Assembly: GCF_900112765.1 (NCBI RefSeq)
Contig: NZ_FOMZ01000007.1
Coordinates: 248,001 to 312,000, forward strand
Reading direction: 5' to 3'
DNA length: 64,000 bases
From: Actinopolyspora alba
Lineage (GTDB): Bacteria > Actinomycetota > Actinomycetes > Mycobacteriales > Pseudonocardiaceae
The position numbers were made by a program, and so were the translations under genes. Under the pieces are notes generated by a model that saw only the letters and a list, made by a program, of their open reading frames with translations, was not told where the DNA came from and searched no databases. Of this stretch, positions 18,941 through 28,331 are shown piece by piece (within the stretch, counting starts at the first letter, position 1; the number at the start of each line of letters is the position of its first letter).

Positions 18941-19735
18941 TTGATCAAATTCAGGATTCTCGGGTCCGTCGAGATGTGTGATCAAGAAGGAAATTCCGTG
19001 GATATCTCTGGGTTGCAGCGTCGGGCGCTCTTCGCTCTGCTGCTTCTCAACGCCGGAAAAACGGTAAGCTGTGAGCAACTCATAAGTGAGTTGTGGCCTT
19101 CGGGGGTACCTTCGTGCGGTGGCAACGCCTTGCAGGCGCACATGACGCGGTTGCGTCGTGACCTGGAGCGTTGTTTCGGTGCCGAGGAGGCCGCGCTTCG
19201 ACTTCCCGGAAGTCGTTCCGGATATTCGGTTCACGTCGATCCGGGTGAGCTCGATCTGGAAGTTTTCAATACGCTGCGTTCCAGGGCGCGGGAGATCTCC
19301 GAAAGCGATCCGGCCGAAGCGGCCGACATGCTGCGACGGGCTCTGGCCCTGTGGCGTGGTCCGGCTCTGTACGACGTTCGCGACCGTACCTCCTGCCTTT
19401 ACGCCGCCGCGCTGCAGGAGGAGGAGCACTATGCTCTGACGCTTGAGGAGTTGGTGGAACTCGACCTCGGGCAGGGAAAACATGAACAGCTGATCGGCTG
19501 GTTGAAAGCGCTGACCGAGCGGTATCCCTACCGTGAGAAATTCTTCGAACAACTGATCGTCGCTCTTGGTCGAACCGGGCGCAAGGTCGAGGCCGCTTCC
19601 CTGTTCCGCAGAATGCGGTCAGAAATGGTGGAGCAGTTCGGGGTGGATCCTTCGACCAGGCTCAGCAGGGCCGTTCAACGCATGCTGGAGGATGATCTCG
19701 TCGTCGAAGGGGACTTCCGCTCCGTCGAACTGTGA
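18941..19735 (+). CDS. SARP-family transcriptional activator (AfsR/DnrI type)
   Basis: 264 residues with the two domains of short SARPs: an OmpR-like winged helix (about 1-95, LLLNAGKTVSCEQLISELWP then NALQAHMTRLRRDLE) and a bacterial transcriptional activation domain (about 100-250, ALWRGPALYDVRD, RYPYREKFFEQLIVALGRTGRKVEA). No ATPase or TPR domain. The TTG start at 18941 gives the conserved MIKFRILG; the ribosome site is weak. It is closely related along its whole length to the SARP at 21763. No biosynthetic cluster is visible nearby, so its target is unknown. Confidence 0.9.
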   Translation: MIKFRILGSVEMCDQEGNSVDISGLQRRALFALLLLNAGKTVSCEQLISELWPSGVPSCGGNALQAHMTRLRRDLERCFGAEEAALRLPGSRSGYSVHVDPGELDLEVFNTLRSRAREISESDPAEAADMLRRALALWRGPALYDVRDRTSCLYAAALQEEEHYALTLEELVELDLGQGKHEQLIGWLKALTERYPYREKFFEQLIVALGRTGRKVEAASLFRRMRSEMVEQFGVDPSTRLSRAVQRMLEDDLVVEGDFRSVEL

Positions 19736-19861
19736 CCGTCGGGTGCTCAGCGGTCTCCGACCTGATCACATATGTCGTCCTGCGGGGCGTGCTCCTGATT
19801 CCGATGGTGTCGGAACTCGTTCCGGTGCGCCGGGCTGGTTGCCCGTCGGCTGGACAGCTGT

Positions 19862-19877
19862 TCGAATAAGTGTTCGA
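19862..19877 (+). promoter_or_regulatory. LexA (SOS) box at the radical SAM gene
   Basis: TCGAATAAGTGTTCGA matches TCGAAC-N4-GTTCGA at 11 of 12 positions. It ends 8 nt before the GTG start, so it would overlap the start of transcription and block it directly. The M. tuberculosis orthologue Rv2578c is reported as LexA-controlled. Confidence 0.8.
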
Positions 19878-19885
19878 ATGGGGCT

Positions 19886-20998
19886 GTGCGTTGGGAGAAA
19901 CAGCGGATCACTCCGCCGAACAGTCCTTCGGGGGAAGCGGGTTCCGCCGCCGATATCGCAGGTGAGACGGCCGAGTTGGACCTGGGGCTGTCACCGGAGG
20001 CGTCGTGGAGCGGTGACCGCCGGGTCGGTGCGGGCCTGCGACTGCCCGAGCCGGTGCCGATCGAGGCGGGTACGGAGGACGCCTACGCCATCGAGATCCG
20101 GGCGAAGTCGATCATCAACCGGGTGCCGGGTGAGTCCGGTGTTCCGTTCGAGTGGACCCTGAATCCCTACCGGGGGTGTGGGCACGCGTGTCGTTACTGC
20201 TTCGCGCGCAACACTCACACCTATCTCGATCTGGACAGCGGACACGACTTCGACAGCAAGATCGTGGTCAAGGTCAACGCGGGGCAACTGCTGCGTCGTG
20301 AGCTGGCGAGCCCGAAGTGGCGCGGTGATCCCGTGGCGATGGGAACCAACACCGATCCCTATCAGCGTGCCGAAGGGCGTTACGCATTGATGCGGGACAT
20401 CCTCACCGCGCTGACCGAGCGTGCCAACCCGTTCTCGATCCTCACGAAATCGACGCTGATTCTGCGCGACCTCGATCTCATCGAGTCGGCGGCGGCTGTC
20501 ACCGACGTTTCGATCGCGGTATCCATCGGTTCGCTGGACGAAGGACTCTGGCGAACGGTCGAGCCGGGTACTCCCGCCCCCGCCCGGCGGTTGGAAGTGG
20601 TCCGGCGGTTCGCCGAGTCCGGGATCGGTTGTTCGGTGTTGCTGGCCCCGATCCTTCCCGGACTCAGCGACTCCTGGGAGCACATCGACCGTACGGTGGG
20701 TGCACTGGTCGAGGCCGGTGCGAAAAGCATCACTCCGTTGCCGCTCCATCTACGCCCCGGTGCCCGCGAGTGGTACCGCGCCTGGTTGCAACGCGCGTAC
20801 CCGTCGTTGGTTCCGCTCTACGCGCGGCTGTACCGCGACAGCGCCTACGCCCCGGAGTCCTACCGGCGAGAAGTGGTGGAGCTGGTGGAACAGGCCTGTC
20901 GCGCGCACGGGATGCACCGCGAATCCTCCAGCGGGGCGCGCGATACCCCGAAACGCGCCGCTTCCGAAACCGCGAACGAGCAGCTTTCGTTGCTTTGA
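19886..20998 (+). CDS. Rv2578c-type radical SAM protein, SOS-controlled
   Basis: 370 residues of the SplB-like radical SAM family represented by mycobacterial Rv2578c. The cluster motif is YRGCGHACRYC with Cys98, Cys102 and Cys105, and the family signatures VAMGTNTDPYQRAE and SILTKSTLILRDLDLI follow. The GTG at 19886 gives MRWEKQ, like the MRW start of relatives. The product is unknown; similarity to spore photoproduct lyase and the LexA box suggest a DNA-damage role. A 30-residue variable segment (20-55) is rich in Ala/Gly/Glu. It sits between two paralogous SARP genes. Confidence 0.9.
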   Translation: MRWEKQRITPPNSPSGEAGSAADIAGETAELDLGLSPEASWSGDRRVGAGLRLPEPVPIEAGTEDAYAIEIRAKSIINRVPGESGVPFEWTLNPYRGCGHACRYCFARNTHTYLDLDSGHDFDSKIVVKVNAGQLLRRELASPKWRGDPVAMGTNTDPYQRAEGRYALMRDILTALTERANPFSILTKSTLILRDLDLIESAAAVTDVSIAVSIGSLDEGLWRTVEPGTPAPARRLEVVRRFAESGIGCSVLLAPILPGLSDSWEHIDRTVGALVEAGAKSITPLPLHLRPGAREWYRAWLQRAYPSLVPLYARLYRDSAYAPESYRREVVELVEQACRAHGMHRESSSGARDTPKRAASETANEQLSLL

Positions 20999-21440
20999 GT
21001 TTCCGATCCGCGAATACCGGCGTCATGGTGGTCGTTTTGCCGGCGCGGAAACGGATCCTCGACAGTGTCGGTTGGCAGCGCGGCGTCATCCCGATGTCGG
21101 CTCGGTTCGCGGGAGGATGTGGTGGAAAGCCGTTTCGACACGAGGGTGGAGCGGTGCCCCGGCCCCGTTCCTCGGCGGTTTCGTCGCACCGCGGGTAGGC
21201 GATCGACTCCGTCGCTCACTGTCTCGGCTTGGGTTGAGCTCTCCCACGAGAAAACAGCACTTGCGGTTTTTTGTCGGTGTTTTCGGTGTTGATTTCCTCG
21301 GAGAGCGCTGACGTGTCGCTTGTGGTGGTCCGCTTCGGTGAAGATCCCGTGGTCCCGTCGGGAATTGATCGCGGGAAGGGGCTGTCCACGTCGTCGAGTC
21401 GATTCCGGTGTGGACTTTTTCGGCGTAATGCTATCCGCTT

Positions 21441-21473
21441 GGTGGAATATTCCGGTCATGGTGGAATATTCCG
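21441..21473. promoter_or_regulatory. Direct repeat of palindrome-bearing GGTGGAATATTCCG
   Basis: Two identical 14-nt copies (21441-21454, 21460-21473) spaced 19 nt start to start; each contains the palindrome GGAATATTCC. Two-turn spacing suggests side-by-side dimer binding. It is about 290 nt upstream of the second SARP start. Confidence 0.5.
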
Positions 21474-21576
21474 TAGGGGTTTGCCTCACGCATTTGGGGG
21501 ATGGCCCTTTGATCGTTCCGTTCGTAGTATTCATTTCGCTCGATGTCCGTTTAGAGTAAAATAACTGCATTACAGT

Positions 21577-21594
21577 ACTATCGGTGTGGATAGT
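21577..21594. promoter_or_regulatory. Inverted repeat ACTATC-N6-GATAGT upstream of SARP 2
   Basis: Perfect 6-bp arms, 169 nt before the SARP start. It resembles the repeat at 18776-18795 in arm sequence and position. Confidence 0.4.
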
Positions 21595-21762
21595 CCAAAA
21601 CGGATTCCCGCGGTGAAGAGGCACCCGATACCCACCGCTATGCAGGGCGTAGTCGCCAACCCCACCTCGGAGTTCAGGTGCCGTCGTGTCGTCACTTCGG
21701 CAAAAATCCGCGGTCAACGGTGTGTTCGCGGCCCGTTGATCACCTTCGATCGGAGTTAGCTG

Positions 21763-22560
21763 ATGATCCGATTCCGAGTCCTCGGGCAGGTACGGATGTA
21801 TGACGACGAAAATCGACCGATGGAGGTTCCCGGGCTGCAGCGAAGAACCGTGCTGGCGGTGTTGCTGCTCAGCTCCGGACAGGTGGTTCCTCGCGAGCAA
21901 CTCGTCGAACAGCTCTGGCCCGACGGTCCGCCGCGGGGAGCGACGAACGCGCTGCAAGCACACATCGCGCGGCTGCGCCGCGACATGGACCGCTGCTTCG
22001 GTGCCGGAAACGGAGCCTGCCGGTTGTCCACCAGCGACCTCGGCTACGCACTGCGCCTCGAGCAGGGCGAACTCGACCTGGAGGTGTTCGAGACGTTACG
22101 ACTCACCGCGCGCCAGATCGCCGAGGCCGACCCGTCGGCAGCCACGGACATGCTGCAGCAGGCGATCGAGCTCTGGCGGGGCCCTGCCCTGGCCGAGGTC
22201 AGACAACGCGGCGAACGTCTCTACGCCGCCGCCGTGCAGGCCGAGGAGCACTACGTACTGGCTCTGGAGGAGTTCGTCGAACTCAACCTGGAACGTGGTC
22301 ACTACGACTGGGTGATCGGTCGGTTGAAGGCGCTGACGGCGCAGTATCCCTACCGGGAGCGACTGTTCGAACAGTTGATCATCGCGCTCGGCAGGACCGG
22401 ACGTCGTGCCGAGGCGGCCGCGCTGTTCCGGAGGACCCGTTCGGAGATGGTCAACGAGTTCGGGCTCGAACCCTCGGCCGAACTCAATCGTGCCGTCCAG
22501 TTCGTGCTGGACGACGGTGCGGACGAGTCCGGTCGTAGTTCGGAACGCGGAGCTCGGTAA
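21763..22560 (+). CDS. SARP-family transcriptional activator, paralogue of the 18941 gene
   Basis: 265 residues, same two-domain build: winged helix (1-95, LLLSSGQVVPREQLVEQLWP, NALQAHIARLRRDMD) and activation domain (ELWRGPALAEVRQ, QYPYRERLFEQLIIALGRTGRRAEAA). ATG 21763 has GGAG 7 nt upstream. The close match to the other SARP, including the distinctive YAAALQEEEHY/YAAAVQAEEHY segment, points to local duplication with the radical SAM gene between the copies. Codon use here is more G/C-ending than in the first copy. Confidence 0.9.
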   Translation: MIRFRVLGQVRMYDDENRPMEVPGLQRRTVLAVLLLSSGQVVPREQLVEQLWPDGPPRGATNALQAHIARLRRDMDRCFGAGNGACRLSTSDLGYALRLEQGELDLEVFETLRLTARQIAEADPSAATDMLQQAIELWRGPALAEVRQRGERLYAAAVQAEEHYVLALEEFVELNLERGHYDWVIGRLKALTAQYPYRERLFEQLIIALGRTGRRAEAAALFRRTRSEMVNEFGLEPSAELNRAVQFVLDDGADESGRSSERGAR

Positions 22561-22699
22561 TCGAACCCGGCGGCTGGACTTCGTCGACTTCTTGCCGGGG
22601 TGAGCCGCTCGGCTCTGCCTCCCGCCGGTTCTGGCCGGGGAGGCCCGGGTATCGCCTTGCACGAACTCGGACCTCCGCCGCGCGAGCGCGTTACGCGCC

Positions 22700-23770
22700 T
22701 CATCTGAGTCGTTGTGCCAGTGCCGCGGGGGGTCGGCTTGCGAGAGCGGGAACTCCGCTGGGCCTCGGCGTCGGCTGAACGGGTTGCCATCTCACGCAGA
22801 ACGCGCCGAGACCGAAGTCCAGTGCCACGGCGTGGGTGCGTCCGCGCGGATCGATCGACATCGGCTTGGCGGTCCCCAGCTCCGAACCGTCCGGCCGGGC
22901 GGTGAAGCTCTCGCAGTGTGCGGGTGGATTGTCCGGGTCGAACCACAGCTCCACCAGATACTCCCGCACGGGGAGCCGGAACCTGCGCGAATAGGTGTGG
23001 TCCTGTTCGGTCCCCACCAGACCGTTCGGGCCGTGGGTGATCTCGTACTCCAGTAGCGCGGTCTCGCCCTTTTCGAGGCAGTGGTCGAACAGCAGTTCCG
23101 CCGCGACCACCCCGTTGCGGTGGTCCGAGAGCGTCTGGCCGAGGGTGCAGCCGTGCGAGGCGTTGATGTTGGGCGGCGCCACGCCGCTGCCCGCGTTGTC
23201 GAAGACGGTCACCCAGCGATCCACCCCGTTGCGCTCCGCCTGGACCAGCTGTCGTACCCGCAGGCTCCGTTGCTTGCCGGCTGAGTCGATCTCGAGCACG
23301 TCGTGCTGGCTCAGCCGGGTCAGGTGACCGTCCGCGCTGGTGTCCAGTCTGCTGAGCAGACCGGCGGCCGAGGCGTTGTCGGACCAGAGCGTGGCCAGCG
23401 TCGGCGCCGAGGGTTCCTCCCGGTTGCGGCCCCTCGGCTTCGGTGGTCCCAACAGCGCCGACAGCGCGCCGTCCGGTACCCCGAGCACGTCCTCCAGCTC
23501 GCGCAGCGCCACCAGCGAGTCCGGCCGCTCCGGCCTGCGACGTCCGGATTGCCAGTAACTCAGCGCGGTGATGCTCACCGGCGTGCCTCTGGCACGCAGT
23601 CGATGCTGAATGCGCTCCAGGCTGAGTCTGCTCGAACGGATCGCGGCTCGCAGCGCGACGTCGAACGGGCCGGTCCGCAGCAGCTTGGACAGCTCAGGGG
23701 ACAGCTGTCGGTGCTCGTGTCCGGTTAACGGGGATGCTGTGGAGGGTGTTCGGGTGCGGGGGACGACCAT
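22700..23770 (-). CDS. Helix-turn-helix regulator with large C-terminal domain
   Basis: 356 residues. An XRE-like DNA-binding region lies near 40-100 (LERIQHRLRARGTPVSITALSYWQ, then LEDVLGVPDGALSALLG), followed by a linker and a beta-rich C-terminal domain of about 200 residues of unknown ligand. ATG 23770 has GAGGAG 5 nt upstream; the GTG at 23776 overlaps that site and is rejected. Convergent with the second SARP. A palindrome 40 nt upstream (23811-23833) is a candidate autoregulatory operator. Confidence 0.75.
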   Translation of the reverse strand: MVVPRTRTPSTASPLTGHEHRQLSPELSKLLRTGPFDVALRAAIRSSRLSLERIQHRLRARGTPVSITALSYWQSGRRRPERPDSLVALRELEDVLGVPDGALSALLGPPKPRGRNREEPSAPTLATLWSDNASAAGLLSRLDTSADGHLTRLSQHDVLEIDSAGKQRSLRVRQLVQAERNGVDRWVTVFDNAGSGVAPPNINASHGCTLGQTLSDHRNGVVAAELLFDHCLEKGETALLEYEITHGPNGLVGTEQDHTYSRRFRLPVREYLVELWFDPDNPPAHCESFTARPDGSELGTAKPMSIDPRGRTHAVALDFGLGAFCVRWQPVQPTPRPSGVPALASRPPAALAQRLR

Positions 23771-23810
23771 TACCACTCCTCGTGCTTGCTGACCTCCCGC
23801 GGAACGCTAA

Positions 23811-23833
23811 TTGCACTGATCACGTTCGTGCAA
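23811..23833. promoter_or_regulatory. Palindrome TTGCAC-N11-GTGCAA, candidate operator
   Basis: Perfect 6-bp arms in the divergent region between the HTH gene and aspS, about 40 nt before the HTH start. Spacing fits a dimeric regulator. The remaining 290 nt up to aspS show no gene. Confidence 0.45.
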
Positions 23834-24121
23834 CGAGATTGCGGGAATTCGACGTCCCCGGGGGATGAACGTTACCGATTCGGTCGCGGCGGTGACGTTT
23901 TTCCGCGGTGTTGTCGCGGGCGCGGTTCGCGCCGTGCGGGAAATGATCGCCGAATGCTTCGTCCCTTCTCGCTCGTGGCGACATTCGGGTGCTCCTCGCC
24001 GGACCGCGTGGTCGGGGGGTGACCCGAAACCTGGTGCACGGTCGACGGCCGGCGTTGGCTAACCTGGAGTGGTCCCGCTCCGGACGACCACCCGTTTCAC
24101 ACCCTAAGGAGATCAGCAGCC

Positions 24122-25930
24122 GTGATGCGCACGCACGAGGCCGGCTCGCTCCGTGCCGACCAAGCCGGGCAGTCCGTCACCCTCGCCGGATGGGTGGCGC
24201 GTCGCCGTGATCACGGTGGAGTGATCTTCATCGATCTGCGTGATGCCTCGGGAGTTGCTCAGGTGGTCTTCCGCGAGGGCGAGATGGCAGAGCGCGCCCA
24301 CCGGTTGCGCGCCGAGTTCTGCGTCCGCGTCACCGGGGAGATCTCGCTCCGGCCTGAGGGCAACGAGAACCCGGAGATCGCGACGGGCGCCATCGAGGTG
24401 ACCGCCACCGACCTCGAAGTCCTCTCCGAATCGGCTCCGCTGCCTTTCCCGGTGGACGAACATCTCGACGTGGGCGAGGATGTTCGGCTGCGGCACCGCT
24501 ATCTGGATCTGCGCCGTTCCGGGCCCGCGAAGGCGATCAGGATGCGCAGCGAGGCCAACCGCATCGCGCGTGAGGTGCTGCACGGTCGCGAGTTCGTCGA
24601 GGTGGAGACCCCCACGATGACGCGCTCCACTCCGGAGGGCGCCCGTGACTTCCTCATCCCGGCGCGGCTGCAGCCCGGCAGCTGGTACGCGCTGCCACAG
24701 TCACCGCAGCTGTTCAAGCAGCTGCTGATGGTCGGTGGTCTGGAGCGTTACTTCCAGATCGCCCGCTGCTACCGCGACGAGGACTTCCGCGCCGACCGCC
24801 AGCCGGAGTTCACCCAGCTCGACATCGAGATGAGCTTCGTCGACGCCGAGGACGTCATCGACATCAGCGAGCGGGTGATCCGTGCGCTGTGGCGCGAACT
24901 GGCCGACCACGAGATTCCCGCTCCGATCCCCCGGTTGCCCTACGCCGAGGCGATGGCGCGCTACGGGACGGACAAACCGGACCTGCGGTTCGGTGTCGAG
25001 CTCACCGAGCTGACCGACTACTTCCGCGACACTCCCTTCCGGGTGTTCCAGGCTCCCTACGTCGGCGCCGTGGTCATGCCGGGTGGGGCCGATCAGCCCC
25101 GCAGGCAGCTGGATGCCTGGCAGGAGTGGGCCAAGCAGCGCGGCGCGAAGGGGCTGGCCTACGTGCTGATCGGTGCCGACGGCACGCTGTCCGGTCCGGT
25201 GGCCAAGAACCTCTCCGAGCAGGAGCGTGACGGGCTGGCCAAGGCAGTCGGCGCTTCTCCCGGTGACTGCGTGTTCTTCGCGGCCGGGCAGCCCGCCCCG
25301 TCGCGTGCGCTGCTCGGCGCGGTCCGGCTGGAGATCGCCGAGAACTGCGGACTCGTCGATCACGACGCCTGGTCGTTCGTGTGGATCGTCGACGCCCCCA
25401 TGTTCGAGTCCGTCGCCGACAGCGACGACGTCGCCGTCGGTGCTGGCCGCTACACCGCTGTGCACCACCCTTTCACCGCGCCGGTGCCGGAGTGGTCCGA
25501 CAGCTTCGAACAGAACCCGGAGAAGGCTCTGGCCAGCGCCTACGATCTCGTGTGCAACGGTAACGAGATCGGCGGTGGTTCCGTCCGTATCCATCGCTGG
25601 GAGACGCAACAGCGGGTGTTCGACGTGCTCGGCATCTCCAAGGAGGAGGCCGACGAGAAGTTCGGCTTCCTGCTGGAGGCGTTCCGGTACGGCCCGCCGC
25701 CGCACGGTGGGGTGGCCTTCGGTTGGGACCGCATCTGCATGCTGCTGAGCGGCGCGGAATCGCTGCGTGACGTCATCGCCTTCCCGAAGAGCGGTGGCGG
25801 GTTCGACCCGCTCACCGGTGCGCCCGCGCCGATCACCGCGGCGCAGCGCAAGGAGGCCGGGGTGGACGCCAAGCCCACCCGTCGTGGCGCCGGGGAAGCC
25901 GACCAGGCGGCGGGCTCGCGAAGCTCCTGA
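24122..25930 (+). CDS. aspS: Aspartyl-tRNA synthetase, probably non-discriminating
   Basis: Bacterial-type AspRS, 602 residues: N-terminal OB anticodon domain (1-105), class II core with motif 2 ([31 protein letters not shown]), the GAD insertion (about 300-430) and motif 3 ([10 protein letters not shown]). GTG 24122 follows AAGGAG by 10 nt; the adjacent ATG 24125 is nearly as good. Residue His31 in RRDHGG is the residue associated with relaxed tRNA recognition in non-discriminating AspRS, so it may also make Asp-tRNA(Asn) for GatCAB; that is inference. Confidence 0.96.
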   Translation: MMRTHEAGSLRADQAGQSVTLAGWVARRRDHGGVIFIDLRDASGVAQVVFREGEMAERAHRLRAEFCVRVTGEISLRPEGNENPEIATGAIEVTATDLEVLSESAPLPFPVDEHLDVGEDVRLRHRYLDLRRSGPAKAIRMRSEANRIAREVLHGREFVEVETPTMTRSTPEGARDFLIPARLQPGSWYALPQSPQLFKQLLMVGGLERYFQIARCYRDEDFRADRQPEFTQLDIEMSFVDAEDVIDISERVIRALWRELADHEIPAPIPRLPYAEAMARYGTDKPDLRFGVELTELTDYFRDTPFRVFQAPYVGAVVMPGGADQPRRQLDAWQEWAKQRGAKGLAYVLIGADGTLSGPVAKNLSEQERDGLAKAVGASPGDCVFFAAGQPAPSRALLGAVRLEIAENCGLVDHDAWSFVWIVDAPMFESVADSDDVAVGAGRYTAVHHPFTAPVPEWSDSFEQNPEKALASAYDLVCNGNEIGGGSVRIHRWETQQRVFDVLGISKEEADEKFGFLLEAFRYGPPPHGGVAFGWDRICMLLSGAESLRDVIAFPKSGGGFDPLTGAPAPITAAQRKEAGVDAKPTRRGAGEADQAAGSRSS

Positions 25931-26575
25931 CTCCGGTGAGTCCTCCCACGCGATCGTGGAGTGTTGATCTGTGTGGCCGCGTGTTGCTACCCTGAGTGCA
26001 TGGTCGTAGCGGTGAGTCGTTTCGTGTCACCCGGCTTGGAACACGATCAGTCGAGCTCGGGGTGAGCACGGTCTCATCAGGTTGTCCGGCAGCGGAAGAC
26101 GTTCTCCCCGACATCGGGACGTCGGGGAAGAACTCCCCGGCCCGGGCGGTTTCACAGCGTCAGCCGATGCTCCGATCGCGTGAAAACCCGTTACGTCTCC
26201 CGTGGCACCCGTCTACGGTCGGTGGCGGACTTCCGCCCGTTCACCGTTCGGAGTGCTTTCGTCTTTCGAGGCGTATTCATCTCACGGATCAGCCTGTTGT
26301 CGGTCTCCCTCCTGTTGTCCACGGGTGGACGGCAGGTGGCGCGCCGGGCAGTGACGAGTGAAGAACATCGTGCAACCACCGTGGTGATTGATTCGTCGTC
26401 GGAACGGGTAGTTCACCTCGGTGGCAAGGGTTGCCGAGCGCTCGGTGGCCGCGTAACCGTTGAGGGTGGTGTTCTTGTGGGTACCGTCGGTACGCAAGGC
26501 CGTTACCCGAGTCGGGTGTAACTTAACCGGTCAGGCCCGTGGAGCAGCGGGCGGTGGCGGTAGGGTCTGGAGACG
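25931..26575. other. aspS-APH intergenic region
   Basis: 645 nt with no convincing gene. It contains the hairpin at 26101-26133; otherwise nothing was recognised. Confidence 0.5.
26101..26133. terminator. Hairpin downstream of aspS
   Basis: GTTCT-CCCCGAC, 8-nt loop, GTCGGGG-(A)-AGAAC: a 12-bp stem with one bulged A. It is 170 nt after aspS, so either a distal terminator or a structured leader element. Confidence 0.45.
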
Positions 26576-27781
26576 ATGAGCGTGGAAATCACCACCGGTC
26601 CGCCGGAGGTTCGTGTGCCCGCGAGTGCGGAGGTTACCGATACGCTCGGTACTGCCGAGACCGTGCTCACCCGGAGAATGGGGGCACCCGTCCGGCTCGC
26701 CGACCCGGAGGACCTGGGCGGTAGTGGCCGGTCGGTCGTGATGCGAGTTCGTGTCGCCGAGACACCGTTCGAGTTGCCGCGCACACTCGTGATCAAGCAT
26801 TACGGAACGGTTCCCGGCAAGGGCCATTCGGATCCGTTCGCCCATGAGGCGGCGAGCTGTCAGCTGGCCACCGCGCTTCCACCGGAACTGCGCGTCGGGC
26901 CGGAACTGATCGCCCAGGACACCGAGAAGCGGCTGTTGGTTCTGGAGGACCTCGGCCGTGGCGCGAACCTGGCCGATGTGTTGTTCGCCGACGATCCGCG
27001 CGCCGCCGAGCGCTCGTTGTTGGCCTGGGCACGTGCGCTGGGCAGACTGCACACCTCGATGGCGGGCAGGGAGGCCGACTTCGACGCTCTGATGCGCAGG
27101 CTCGGGCTCGAGTCGTGGACCGATCCGGTCGCCGATGACATCCAGCGCTCGTTGCGGGAGCTTCCCGAACTGCTGGCCAACACGCTGGATCTCTCGTTGC
27201 CCGAGCAGGTGCGAGCACGGCTCGATTCCGCCGCCGGGCTGTTGGGCTCGACGAAGTACCGCTCCTTCAGCCCCTCCGACATCTGCCCGGACAACAGTCT
27301 GGTGACGGGCAACGGGGTGCGGTTTCTGGACTTCGAGTGGGCGTGTGTCCGTGACATCGCGCTGGATGCCGCCTACCTGCAATTCCCGTTCCCGTCCTCG
27401 TGGTGTTCCTACGCCATGCCCGCGGGGTTGGTGGACAACATGCTCGCCACCTGGCGTTCGGAGATCGTCGAGGTGTGGTCGGACCTGGACGACGACGCCG
27501 TGCTGATGCCCCGCCTGCTGGACGCGCAGCTGCTCTGGGTCTGGGTGTCGACCTGGTGGTTCCTACCGCGGGACGGGCAGTTGGACGGTCCCATCGACGC
27601 CCACATGCCCTCGCCGCGTCGAAGCACCGCTCTCGCTGATCGCTGGCAGCGCTTGGGCAAGGACGCCGAGGCCAACGATATGCCGGAGGTCGCCTCCTAC
27701 GCGGAACGAATGGTCCAGGCGCTGGTGGAACGATTCGGTTCCGGAGCGCTGGAGCTGCGACCGTACCCGGCCTTTCGCTGA
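26576..27781 (+). CDS. APH-fold phosphotransferase-like protein with altered catalytic loop
   Basis: 401 residues with an aminoglycoside-phosphotransferase/choline-kinase fold: nucleotide-binding lobe (RTLVIKHYG lysine near residue 82, then HEAASCQLA), hinge LLVLEDLG, catalytic loop SPSDICPDN and metal-binding LDFEWA. The Brenner motif keeps its Asp and Asn, but the usual HGD reads PSD and the second His is Cys, so kinase activity is uncertain. ATG 26576 has GGAG close upstream. It is a single-gene unit closed by a terminator at 27794. The substrate is unknown. Confidence 0.8.
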   Translation: MSVEITTGPPEVRVPASAEVTDTLGTAETVLTRRMGAPVRLADPEDLGGSGRSVVMRVRVAETPFELPRTLVIKHYGTVPGKGHSDPFAHEAASCQLATALPPELRVGPELIAQDTEKRLLVLEDLGRGANLADVLFADDPRAAERSLLAWARALGRLHTSMAGREADFDALMRRLGLESWTDPVADDIQRSLRELPELLANTLDLSLPEQVRARLDSAAGLLGSTKYRSFSPSDICPDNSLVTGNGVRFLDFEWACVRDIALDAAYLQFPFPSSWCSYAMPAGLVDNMLATWRSEIVEVWSDLDDDAVLMPRLLDAQLLWVWVSTWWFLPRDGQLDGPIDAHMPSPRRSTALADRWQRLGKDAEANDMPEVASYAERMVQALVERFGSGALELRPYPAFR

Positions 27782-27793
27782 GCGCGACCACTC

Positions 27794-27815
27794 ACGCGGC
27801 CAGCGGCCGCGTTTT
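27794..27815 (+). terminator. Rho-independent terminator
   Basis: ACGCGGCC-AGC-GGCCGCGT followed directly by TTT: a perfect 8-bp GC stem with a 3-nt loop and a T-run, just after the APH-like gene. Confidence 0.85.
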
Positions 27816-28331
27816 CGTCCGTCACGGGTGGGAGAGGACTCTTGTCCGGGGCCGGTTCCGAACGGGAGCCGGCCGTACCGATGACCTCGTGCTCTCCCCC
27901 TCGTCCGTTTCCGGCGGGGGAATTCGTCCCCGACTTCCCGTGTCACCACGCCGCTCCGGGAAGACTGTAACGAGATCCTCGTGCGGCCGTCGTTCTCGGG
28001 GAATCGTCCCCGGAGAATCGTTCCCGGGTGCTGTTGTCCACATCGAGCGGGAAGCCACCGGAGATGTGGTCTTTTCGGATGTTCCTATTCCCTGAGACGC
28101 GCTTACTTGTGCGCTGTGTGATAACTTACACCCGAAGGTGGTATTGATTTTTCTGTCATCGCGCTGACCTGAGCAAATTTTCGTGTTTGTCGCGACCGCT
28201 GTCTCCTGTCGCGTTTTTCCACCTTTTCGGGCTACTTTCGGTTTACTCCGAGTACACATTTCTCGGGTAGTATCGGAAATGTCCGCTTCGGGTGGCGGAC
28301 CGATACGTCCGGTCGGTAGTCGGAGGTAGCA
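27816..28331. other. Intergenic region, AT-rich toward its right end
   Basis: About 515 nt with no gene. From 28090 to 28280 the DNA is noticeably AT-richer than elsewhere, as expected for the promoter region of the following small secreted-protein gene. Confidence 0.45.

Larger units (their letters stand above)
20999..21762. other. Long leader of the second SARP gene
   Basis: 764 nt without a convincing gene. It is AT-richer from about 21260 and contains a direct repeat with internal palindrome (21441-21473) and an inverted repeat (21577-21594). Its size and composition parallel the leader of the first SARP. Confidence 0.5.

Noticed and set aside
26401-26418. GAAC...GTTC-like word as a third LexA box
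   Set aside because: The half-sites are separated by 5 nt instead of 4 and flanks do not match.
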